Positions 10,327 to 19,459 of a DNA stretch of 64,000 bases are shown in pieces. The stretch spans positions 37,629,758-37,693,757 of the forward strand of contig CM053266.1 of NCBI GenBank assembly GCA_028583415.1, read 5' to 3'. The stretch is from Protea cynaroides. Lineage: Eukaryota; Streptophyta; Magnoliopsida; Proteales; Proteaceae. Both the position numbers and the translations under genes were made by a program. Positions within the stretch are counted from its first letter, which is position 1; each line of letters begins with the position of its first letter. The notes under the pieces were generated by a model. It saw nothing but the letters and a program-made list of their open reading frames with translations, searched no databases and had not been told where the DNA came from.

Positions 10327-11637
10327 ATATTGGTAGAGAGGAATGATGGTGGATGTAGCTAAATTTGTGTCTCAATGCCTAAATTGTCAGAGGGTAAAGG
10401 CTGAAAGGCAAAGACCTGCTGGATTATAGCAGCCACTATCAGAACCAGCATGAAAATGAGACTGCATCACTATGGACTTCATCACCGGATTACCGTTGAC
10501 TCCTCGAGTAGTTGACGCGGTCTGGTGATTGTAGATCGTTTGACTTGGTCTGGGTGATTGTAGATCGTTTGACTTGGTCTGGGTGATTGTAGATCGTTTG
10601 ACTTGGTTTGGGTGATTGTAGATCGTTTGACTTGGTCTGGGTGATTGTAGATCGTTTAACTAAGATAGCTCGTTTCATAGCTATACGACCTCAGTATACC
10701 CTAGAGAGGTTAGCCAAGCTATATGTGGATAATATTATCAGATTGCATGGTGTACTTGAAAGCATTGTGTCCGACAGAGACCCACGCTTTACCTCAAAGT
10801 TTTGGGAAGGATTACAGAAGGCTATGGGTACAACGTTGAAGTTCAGTATGCGTTCCATCCTCAGACAGACGGACAGTTGGAGCGTACTATTCAGAATTTA
10901 GAAGACATGCTTCGAGCCTGTGTTATTGATTTCAAAGGATCATGGGATGAGAAACTACCATTGATTGAGTTCGCCTATAACAACAGCTATCAGGCTACTA
11001 TATAGATGTCACTTTATCAAGCATTGTATGGTAGGAAGTGTCAAACTTCTTTGTTTTGGAATGAAGTTGGAGAACGGAGTATTATTGGACCAGAGTTTGT
11101 TGAAGAGACTTGTTGAGTAGTCGACATTATCAAGGAAAGAGTTAGAACAGCTCAGAACCGTCAGAAACAGTATGCAGATAATCGATGTCGAGTCCTTGAA
11201 TTCGTAGTAGGTGATAAAGTATTCCTGAAAATTCCCTTATGCGTGGTTTGAAACGGTTCAGATAGAAAGGGAAGCTAAGTCCGAGATATGTCGGGCCATA
11301 TGAGATTCTAGCTAAATGTGGGAAAGTGGCATATCAGTTAGCACTACCCCCATCTATGTCAAGTGTATTTCATATCTCATTACTGAAGAAGTACGTCAGA
11401 GATCCAACACATGTTATAACAGTGGATCCACCAGATCTAACTGATGATTTGACGTTCGAAATAGCACCAACTAAAATTACCAGACGGAAGGTTCAACGTC
11501 TATGCAACCGTGACATTTATTATGTTAAGGTTACTTGGAGAAGCCAAGATGTAGAAGAGATCACACGGGAAGAAGATAATGCTATGCGAAAGCAATATCC
11601 TCACCTTTTTTACTCAAAAGGTATGTGCAAATTTTGA
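10327..11637 (+). pseudogene. TK-A integrase and chromodomain-like C-terminus
   Basis: Continues the integrase split by the solo LTR: VSQCLNCQRVKAE (Cys pair of the zinc domain), MDFITGLPL (first catalytic Asp), VWVIVDRLTK, SIVSDRDPRFTSKFW (second Asp) and FHPQTDGQLERTIQNLEDML (Glu). Stops and frameshifts occur near 10336, 10425, 10450, in the repeat at 10525-10670, and at about 10850, 11003 and 11115. The end (11326-11637) has LPPSMSSVFHISLLKKYV and a chromodomain-like tail (RKVQRLCNRDIYYVKVTW ... YPHLF), which places the family in the Tekay/Del chromoviruses. It would insert cDNA into chromatin. Confidence 0.85.
10525..10669 (+). repeat. 29-bp tandem repeat, 5 copies, inside integrase
   Basis: Five copies start at 10525, 10554, 10583, 10612 and 10641, each GTGATTGTAGATCGTTTGAC plus TTGGTCTGG with few changes. 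The unit corresponds to the VIVDRLT codons of the integrase core. Because 29 is not a multiple of three, the expansion shifts the frame. Confidence 0.95.
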
Positions 11638-11653
11638 GGACAAAATTTATAAT

Positions 11654-11667
11654 AAGAGGGGGGAAGT
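11654..11667 (+). other. Polypurine tract of TK-A
   Basis: AAGAGGGGGGAAGT lies immediately before the LTR terminus TGTAAGACC at 11668 and just after the pol stop. This is the expected primer site for plus-strand DNA synthesis, and its position proves the element's sense orientation. Confidence 0.85.
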
Positions 11668-12030
11668 TGTAAGACCTGTATCGTACTAACCGGTCTTACC
11701 ACCTTGTATCAGGTCTTCCTATCATGGTCGGGCCAAGTGGACCAAGTGCGTGAAGAAACCACAAGACCAGGTATGAATTTGAACCCAAAAATAGTCAATT
11801 AGGAGTGTGTGGTCGCATACCTAAATAGGTGTGGTTGACCATACCTCATACCAAAGCAACCACAAAAATCTGGGTTGTGTGGTCGCAAGTTTCTGACTGT
11901 GTGGTTGACGGGTTTTACGACCACACATGCCACCACACAAACCCAGTCAGACTCCGTGATTAGAAAACCTTCTTAATCTGAAGGGGGTTCTTTCCTAATC
12001 TAAGTAAGACTCTATATGGAGAGTTTTCCT

Positions 12031-12048
12031 CTATATATATGACGTCCC
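12031..12048 (+). promoter_or_regulatory. LTR core promoter (CTATATATAT + GACGTCCC)
   Basis: TATA box CTATATATAT directly followed by GACGTCCC and CTTAGTCTCTTTCATCC. The joint TGACGTC resembles the TGACG-type motif bound by plant bZIP factors (family knowledge). Same LTR position as in the other copies. Confidence 0.6.
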
Positions 12049-12182
12049 TTAGTCTCTTTCATCCTTTTAGAACTCAAACTGAAAGAGAGAGAAAGAGAAG
12101 AGGAGGAAGAGAAGGAGAATTGAAGAGGAAGACTAAGATGAGGAAATTCAGAGAAGAACTCTGAATCTTCAACAAGTTTAAG

Positions 12183-13671
12183 GTATGAAAACATTTCCCA
12201 TGTCAATTGAATGCCTAGAATAGATCATGAAGGAGATAGGGATTTAGGTGAGACCCCAATCATCAATCCAAGGACAAATTTCAAGAGATCCATGGAAGGA
12301 ATTTATGTGGATGATGGATCGTGTAAAAATATTAGTTTTAAGACATAGAACAATCATAGAAAGGATCATGATGATAAGCCAAGGGATCCAAACATGAAGG
12401 AATGGAGTTGGGAGTGAAAAGTCGACCATCACATGTGTGGTCGCATGATATGTGACCACACGAGACACACATATCCGACCACACACGCTTGGGAAGTCCA
12501 GGGAGGGTGTGCTCGCATGTGTGGTCACATAATATGCGACCACACGAGAGACACATGATCAACCACATGCCCTCGGGAAGTTTTCAGGGAGGGTGTGGTC
12601 CCATGTGTGGTCACAGGGTATGCGACCATACCTTGCGACCACACACCCTGTGGTTGCAGAAACTAAGACCACAGGTGCTGCCACACCTATGACCACTCAG
12701 TTTCTGTTAGTTTGAATTGTTGGAAATAAATTATAATTTAAAATCTATAAATTTGTTAGGTTTCCAAGTGGTCTAAAAGTGATTTACAAAGCTTGAATGA
12801 GGAACTACTATCGACCAAAGGTAAGGGAACAAGACCTAAATTAATTGGTTAATAATAAACTGTTTTTACTTATTGAGTCCAATGCCATGAATGATTCTAT
12901 GCGTGTATGTTTGTAATGTGCATATCACTTGTCATCCAATACTCCTGTTATTACTGCTCATGCATATTTAATTCTGTATATTTATAACATGATGTTGATG
13001 ATGATGCTAGGAATAGGCATGTGAATGTATGTCTGTGGTTAGTGTACTTGATGCAAGTGGAGCATCAGGCGGAATACGTGACATTTTGGTTCATCTTGGT
13101 CACCAGACTCTAGCTCTATCTCTACTCAAGTCTTGTCCACTGACATCGTCGTATCGCCATTACCTTAGCAGAACTATTACGTCGTAGGGCATCAGGGGAG
13201 GTGGTCTCGGACCGTGTAGTCTCTGACTCTGTCGGGGGGCCTTAGCTCTATCTATATGGACGTATTGATGGATGCTGGGGTGAGGCCTTGGATACACTGT
13301 TTGACATTAGGATTGGTTAGTTGCGAGCCCAGTTTGTAAGCCATCGCCAATAGGGGCTTACGTGTTGGTATGGGTAGGGCATCAAGGGAAGTGTCATGCG
13401 GTGTTTGATTCGGGTACTTTAGCTCTTTCTCTATTCCATGATGGATACATGTGGGACAGCAATGGTGTTTGATCCATTGGGCAGCTTCACACACTCATGT
13501 ATAGAGGTGCGGTGGGCACCTATCCTTTCTATTGCACATTGCGAACTTATAAACTAGACCAAAGATATGAATTGAATGCATACATATGTTTGTTGTATTA
13601 TTTTGTTTGCTCATTGAGCCATGATGTGTGCTCAGCCTTTCGACGTCGAATATTTTTAGTTAATGATGCAG
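12183..13671 (+). other. Candidate LTR intron in TK-A 3' LTR
   Basis: Donor AAG/GTATGA at 12183 lies at the end of a purine-rich leader without ATG. Acceptor GATGCAG ends at 13671, just before the conserved peptide exon. A donor of good consensus is found at the same LTR place in the copies at 4917, 18968, 25424 and 56361 and in the reverse copies (CAG/GTATGG), although the DNA around it differs greatly. That conservation is the main argument. No transcript evidence is available. Confidence 0.4.
13050..13450 (+). repeat. Three degenerate direct repeats in LTR
   Basis: Three blocks start with GCATCAGG-like words (13064, 13189, 13379) and end with TTAGCTCTATCTCTA-like words (about 13111, 13244, 13429). 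The same three blocks are in the other LTRs (for example 26247-26620), so the triplication is ancestral to the family. Confidence 0.6.
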
Positions 13672-13791
13672 GTCTTACTGTAGAATATTATATGAATGCA
13701 CCAATGTATGAGCATGTTGCTGCGATGGATATGGAAGCTATGGTGGAGTCGCATGATTCATCGTGTGAGTGCAATTCATGTGTTTTTTTTA
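13672..13791 (+). CDS. Conserved LTR peptide exon (copy 3, intact)
   Basis: After TGATGCAG the frame reads LTVEYYMNAPMYEHVAAM then DMEAMVESHDSSCECNSC, open through a further 14 residues to a stop after GTCN. It lies about 75 bases before the region where the LTRs become AT-rich. Third-position differences from copies at 26860, 57689, 61637 and 8322 suggest past protein-level constraint. It resembles no protein family known to me. Confidence 0.45.
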
Positions 13792-14078
13792 TTAGAATTA
13801 GTTGTTGGATTATCGGGACATGTAATTGATTAATTAATTAATTTTATTTTATGTCTTTAGTCATTTGGAGATAATTGGATTATTAATTATGTTATCACTG
13901 TTAGATACTCAGTTCATTAAAATTAAGGACTTCCGCTATTGTTTATTTACTCTGATTATGGTTGTGGTTGTATCTGGTTTAATCAAATGGACATGGCCTA
14001 TTCGAGATCCTGGTTGAACCGTTGGATCATAGACGGTTCATCACACCATTCTAGTTGGTTCAGAATTGATGTGTGACA

Positions 14079-15535
14079 ATAGGATATCAACCGTATGTCC
14101 TACGGTGGCATATATTGAGACCATAGGATCGACGATAGGATAACAACAAGTATATTTGAGATGAAACAAGGTTTTCGACTACTGTAACTTGATAAACTTG
14201 AACCCTAACTTAAATACATTAATTGTTTAGGTTCCTAAGAGATTCAAAGTGACTTCTAAAGCTTAGGAGAGGAACAAACATCGATCAAAGGTAAGGGAAC
14301 AGGACTTAAACTAATTAGATAATAACAAATTATTTTATTTTATTTGTCTAATGCAATGAATGATTCTATGCTTGTATGCTTGTAATGTGTATCTCACATG
14401 TCATCCAATATTACTGTTATTATTGCTCATGCATATTTACTTTTGTCTATTTACTACCATGTTTATTGATGATGATAGGAATAGGCATGTGATCGTGTGT
14501 GTGTAGTTAGTGTATTGGATGCGAGTGGAGCATCAGGGAGAGGACGTGGGGTGGTGGTCTTTGACCTGGTCACCAGACTCTAGCTCTATCTTTACTCATG
14601 TCTTGCCCACTGACATCGTCGTATTGTAATTACCTTAGCGAAACTATTACGTCGTAGTGCATCAAGGGAGGTGGTCTCGGACCGTATGGTCTCTGACTCT
14701 GTTGGGGGGCCTTAGATCTATCTCTATGGATGTATTGAGGGATGCTAAGGTGAGGCCTTTGATATACTGGATGACATTTAGGATTGATTAGTTGTGAGCC
14801 TAGTTTGCAAGCGCTCGCCAATAAGGGCTTATGTGTTGGTATGGGTAAGGCATCAGGGGAAGTATTGGCTGTGTTTGATCTGGACACTTTAGCTCTATCT
14901 CTATTCCATGGTGGGTGTATATGGGACGACAATGATGTTTGATCCATTGGGTGGATTCACACACTCGTGTATAGAGGTGCGGTGGCCGCCAATCCTTTCT
15001 ATAGCATATTACAAACTTAAAAACCAGACCAAAGATATGAATTGAATGCATGCATATGTTTGTTGCATTGTTTTGTTCACTCACTGAGCTCAAGTTGGAG
15101 AGCTAACCCTCACGTGCGTAATTATTTTTAATTTCTGATGTTGCAGGTGTTACTGTTGAAGACTACAAGGATACGCCAACGTATGGACATGTAGCAGCTA
15201 TGGATGTGTAAGCTGTGGAGGACGAGTAAGACTCGTCAAGCGAGTGTTTCCACTGTAGTTATGCTTAGTGTTTAACTTTCGTATTTTGATACTTGTAACA
15301 TGTATAAATTATGTTTTGGTTAATTGGAGATAATTAGATTATTTAATTATTTATCATGTAGGCCTCAGTTCATTATTAATAAGACTTTCACTATTTACTC
15401 AAATATCTTTGATTATTACTGTGGAATGTGTTTTGGTTTAACATGGTTGGCATAGCCTATACGAGACCCTGGTTTGAACCGTTGGTTTTCATGACTGTTC
15501 ATCACACCATTGGTTAGTCCAGAATTAGGGTGACA
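14079..15535 (+). repeat. Tekay-like LTR, 3' portion, host of TK-A insertion
   Basis: Follows the TK-A 3' LTR directly and matches the second half of forward LTRs (CAAAGGTAAGGGAACAGGAC near 14287, the TAGCTCTATC repeats, peptide exon), ending CCAGAATTAGGGTGACA at 15535. The first half would lie left of TK-A, outside the window. Next comes CGTGA and Tat-D sequence, so this LTR was itself inserted into Tat-D. Confidence 0.8.
15147..15255 (+). CDS. Conserved LTR peptide exon (copy 4, decayed)
   Basis: Reads VTVEDYKDTPTYGHVAAM, then V-stop-AVEDE-stop-DSSSECFHC. Two stops and a Cys-to-Ser change mark it as decayed, in line with its being in the oldest LTR of this nest. Confidence 0.35.
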
Positions 15536-15922
15536 CGTGACCAATGGGATGTAGATCTCATCAGTCGAGCTTGGAGAATAGCAACTATGAATGGTAGTTA
15601 AACAGATTAAGCTCCAACAAGCCAGCGCATACCAGTCCATGAAAGGTTGGGACTATGAATCTAATTGGGATTAATTAGAGAAAGGCTCTAATCCCTTGCA
15701 TTATATTCTTAACTACATAAGAACAATGAAATACACTCCGATAGGATCGGGTTAAAGTTCCTATCACCCATGAGTGGAGATGGAAGGTCAAAGACCAGAA
15801 GTAGCTACTCGAAGAGCGCATGAACCAAGTTATGCAGTAGCATGTAGCCCCTACTGAGAAAGGCTACAATATAGAGACTACTTTATCTTACATGATTATG
15901 CCGGCTCCCTTTTAGCCATCAA
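15536..15922 (+). other. Tat-D sequence upstream of recognisable gag
   Basis: About 390 bases that belong to the element carrying the Tat-like gag that follows. No coding pattern, repeat or regulatory site could be recognised here. Confidence 0.3.
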
Positions 15923-17160
15923 GATGCTTGTGGTCGACACATACTACGGCACAATAGACCTTGAATAATGCATGGACACCTTCATGTCGATGATGTGCCT
16001 TCACGGGTATTAAGACAACATTGTATGCCGAGCTTTCCCTTGAACCCTTTGAAAAGTGGCTAGGATGTGGTTTAATTTGATCCACTCCTTCGAGGACCTC
16101 AGCAGAGCCTTCCTCGTCCGTTTTCAAGGTAGCAAAGCTCAAAAGAAGATTGTAGTCCAATTGATGGGCGTCAAGCAGCAAAATGATGAAACTCTCCAAA
16201 CCTTTGATTATGAGTTGCTAGACATAGAGCTAGCGGTGGTTTATGCAACATTACTGGCCGACATCCGAGGTGAACGACTACTATTCTCCATTGCCAAAAT
16301 GCCCTTACCGACATTAAAGATCTGTTGGCTTTGTGTGAGAAGTATGCCTTGGCCAATCAGATTGTGCAAGCATGAAAGGTGATGTCGGCTCCTGAGAGAA
16401 GAGGAAGGGAGACAATGGCAACCATAGTGGCCAAGAAAACTCGAAGAAACACCACCGGGGTGAGACTCTAGCCCTTCAAGAGGGGGGACACAAGTATTTC
16501 GATAAATACATGCCTCTTAACTGACCTATCTTAGAGATCCTAACTCTAATAAAAGGGTATAGAGGCATTCAGAGGCTGCAAAAGCTATCCACCAACCCAA
16601 AGTAGAGGGACCCTACTAAATATTGTTGGTTTCATTGCGAGCATGGTCACAATACCGACAACAGCACATCTGAGAGTAGAAATAGAAGATCTAATTTAAT
16701 GGAGCTTCTAAGGTCAATATGTTGAACACAACCAACAAGATCCTCCACAAGCTGACTAGAAAGAAGATAAACTCCAACTAAAAGGAGGAGCCCTGAACCA
16801 GTCCAGAGAAGAAACCCAGAACAAGGTGACCAGAGAAGGTAAGACTGAAGAAGATAAAGGCTATGAAGAGAAGGCCAAGATGAAGGAGAGAGATGATAGG
16901 ATCATCGTGCCAACGAAGGCTATGATCTGGAAGATAAAGACAGGCTGGGACCGGCCTTAGTTGAGAACAACATGATCCATGGTGGACTCGCCTGAAAAGC
17001 AGCCTGAAATTAAAGAAGAAAAGAACAAAGAGGTGGATGGCGACACAGGAGAGCTCACAGCAAAGAAGAGAGATGACAAGATCAGCATTCCAGAAGAGGC
17101 CGAGGATAAGATGATCAATGTAAACCAGGCCCTCTCATAGTAGTGATTGATACAATTATT
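15923..17160 (+). pseudogene. Tat-D gag
   Basis: Heavily decayed gag homologous to that of Tat-C (36819-38510). Visible pieces are KMLVVDTYYGTIDLE (compare Tat-C KMSVLDSYNGSTDPE), ARMWFNLIHSFEDLSRAFLV (16056) and ALCEKYALANQI (16330). A knuckle remnant, CWFHCEHGHNTDNS (about 16622), has lost the final Cys. Numerous stops. The remainder to 17160 is a lysine/glutamate-rich spacer. It would have encoded the particle protein. Confidence 0.7.
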
Positions 17161-17780
17161 GGTAGAGCTGCTAAAGTGACACCTCATAATCCGCCTAGAA
17201 TTCTTATGCGTTGAGCCTAAAATTAATGGAATGACTAAACAAAAAGCACGAACTGGAGACTTTATCTCCTTCAGCGATGTGGACCTCTTCGATGTTGAGG
17301 TACCTCATGATGATGCTATTGTTGATTTGTGGATTGTCAAGTGCAACATCAAAAAAGTTTTGGTAGACACCAGTAGTTTCATAGATATAATTTATTACAA
17401 GACCTATCAGTAGATGTGGCTCGATGATGAAATATTAAGGCTGGTTAAATCTCCTTTGATCAGCTTCCCAGGTGATACAATCCATGTGAAGGGGGTGATG
17501 AGGTTGAAAGTTATAGCAAGAAAATATCCTCGTACCCCAAAAGCTTTACATGAACTTCCTCGTAGTCGATATCTTATCTATGCATAATTTTATCCTTCGT
17601 AGGCCAGGGCTGAGTAGGCTTAGAGCGCATGTATTTGCATACCATCTCAAGATGAAATTTTTGACCCCTAAGGGCGTTGAAGTATGCAACGTAGACCAGC
17701 TAGACAACTAGCAATGCTACACGACTGAACTCCAAGTAAATAAAAAATCCATGGAGGCATTCCCTGTCTTTATCAAACAC
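17161..17780 (+). pseudogene. Tat-D protease region
   Basis: Contains ISFSDVDLFDVEVPHDDAIV and VLVDTSSFIDIIYYKTY (about 17355-17410), matching the plant Tat-type retropepsin in which the active site normally reads DTGSSADIL. The glycine is Ser here, so the catalytic triad is lost. Short ORF 17231-17413 with stops on both sides. Confidence 0.65.
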
Positions 17781-18049
17781 CTCAGAGATGACCCAAGGTA
17801 GAAACATGGAACACTGGCTGAAGACCTACCCAAGAAGCATTAATTGAGAAACAACCTGACTAAACCATACAGATTGGAGCATCTCTATAGGGGGAGCAAA
17901 GAGAAGAGTTGGTCAGCTTCTTAAGGGTGAACATTAACATATTTGCATGGTTGGTTGCCGACATACCCAGAAGCATGATTGAACATCACTCCAGTGTTGA
18001 CCCCAACGCCCACCAATGAGGCTAAAGAAGAGAACCTTTGCCTCAGGTC

Positions 18050-18475
18050 TTGAGGTTGTCATCAAGGACTAAGTAAAGAAGCTCATGAAGACCAAATTTA
18101 TCCATAAATTCCATTATCTGGAGTGGGTATCCAACGTAATGATTGTCCCTATACTTGTAGGTCAGTGAAGGATCTACATTGATTTCTCTAACCCCAACAA
18201 GGCCTACCTAAAGGACAACTTTCCTCTATCTTGGATTGATTAACGTATCGACGCCTCTGTAGGGCATGAGCTATTGAGCTTTATTGACGTGTACTCGAGC
18301 TACAATCTGATCAGACGTACAAACCAAACATTGAGAAAATAACTTTCATCACCAATTGAGGCCCATTTTGCTATAATGTCATGCCCTTTGGCTTGTTGAA
18401 TGCAGGGGCATCTTATTAGCGGTGAGTGGAATAAAATTTTAAAGGGTAGATCGACAAACACATGGAAATATATGT
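18050..18475 (+). pseudogene. Tat-D reverse transcriptase, part 1
   Basis: RT blocks can be read across stops: WVSNVMIVPI (18125), IYIDFSNPNKAYLKDNFPL (18175), HELLSFIDVYSSYN (18265) and CPLAC (18385). The domain ends at HMEIY just before the solo LTR at 18476 and resumes VDDILVK at 20721. Tat assignment rests on resemblance to Tat-C. Confidence 0.75.
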
Positions 18476-18760
18476 TGTAAGACCCGTACTCTACTAATCC
18501 GGTCTAATCGTGTCGTGCCAGGTCTTCCCATCATAACCAGCTCAAGTGAACCAACCGGATGAAGGAACCACAAAACCAAGTATGAAAACTAGTTCATCGT
18601 AGGTTGTCTGGTCAGACAACTTAAGTTGTCCAGTCTATGGATTGGGTGACCAGTCAGCCGACCGATCAAGCCCAGAATATGTCTTCGAGTTTAGGAAAGT
18701 TTTCAAATTTGAGTAGGACTCCTTCCTAATTGGAAACCCATTCTATATGGAAGTTTCTCT

Positions 18761-18779
18761 TCTATATGGAAGACGTCCC
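18761..18779 (+). promoter_or_regulatory. LTR core promoter (TCTATATGGA + GACGTCCC)
   Basis: Weak TATA-like TCTATATGGA followed by AGACGTCCCTTCACTTCC at the expected LTR position. GACGTCC is kept even though the surrounding U3 differs strongly from the other copies. Confidence 0.45.
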
Positions 18780-18822
18780 TTCACTTCCTCTTACTCTTTT
18801 GATCATTCTCAAACTTTAGATC

Positions 18823-18824
<2 letters not shown>

Positions 18825-18880
<56 letters not shown>
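18825..18880 (+). repeat. (AG)28 microsatellite
   Basis: Uninterrupted AG repeat of 56 bases in the transcribed leader of the LTR. Other copies have a purine-rich GAGAGAAAGAG stretch here, so this is a copy-specific expansion. Confidence 0.98.
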
Positions 18881-18884
<4 letters not shown>

Positions 18885-18921
18885 GAAGAGACTTGGAAGA
18901 GAATAAGGAGCTCTGTAAAGA

Positions 18922-19459
18922 GGGGTTGTGCCGTTGGGTTTTCAACCTATCGTGTCAAGAATCCATGGTAAGTACCTTGCCTTTGTGGAAGGTTAGGCTA
19001 TGTTAGGTTTAGGATTGGAGATCATAATGTTTGAGATTGGATCCAATACCATGATTTCGATCCTAAGTTTTCAATATAAATCTGTAATAATTATAGTTGT
19101 TAGGGTTACAATGAATGACTAAAACTAATGAATGATGGCCATAGAATGACTCTAGGATGGATCCCATTGAAAAGTCAAAGAATCGATTCAGGGGTTGTAC
19201 CGTTGGGTTTTCAACCTATCGTGTCAAGAATCCATGGTAATTACCTTGCCTTTGTAGAAGGTTAGACTATGTTAGGTTTAGTATTGGAGATCATAATGTT
19301 TGAGATTGGATCGAATACCATGATTTCGATCCTAAGTCTTTAATATAAATCTGTAATAATTATAGTTGTTAGGGTTACAATGAGTGACTAAAACTAATGA
19401 ATGATGGCCATAGAATGACTCTAGGATGGATCCCATTGAAAAGTCAAAGAATCGATTCA
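18922..19459 (+). repeat. 269-bp tandem duplication within LTR
   Basis: Unit 1 (18922-19190) and unit 2 (19191-19459) both start GGGGTTGTRCCGTTGGG and end AAGAATCGATTCA. Only a few differences were seen (roughly 97-98% identity by eye). The first unit contains the donor-like ATGGTAAGTACC; in the second it reads ATGGTAATTACC, which weakens the donor. Confidence 0.95.

Larger units (their letters stand above)
11668..14078 (+). repeat. TK-A 3' LTR, complete (2411 bp)
   Basis: Runs from TGTAAGACCTG to ...GATGTGTGACA, directly downstream of the polypurine tract. It contains word clusters at 11810-11950 and 12420-12710 (TGTGGTCG), a TATA/GACGTCC promoter at 12031, a splice donor at 12183, three degenerate internal repeats (13050-13450) and the peptide exon. 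The next 5 bases (14079-14083, ATAGG) should be the target duplication; the other copy lies outside the window. The sequence that follows is the second half of another forward LTR, so TK-A inserted into an older LTR of its own family. Confidence 0.9.

Noticed and set aside
18747..18971. ORF with a long Arg-Glu repeat
   Set aside because: Translation of the (AG)28 run in an LTR leader.
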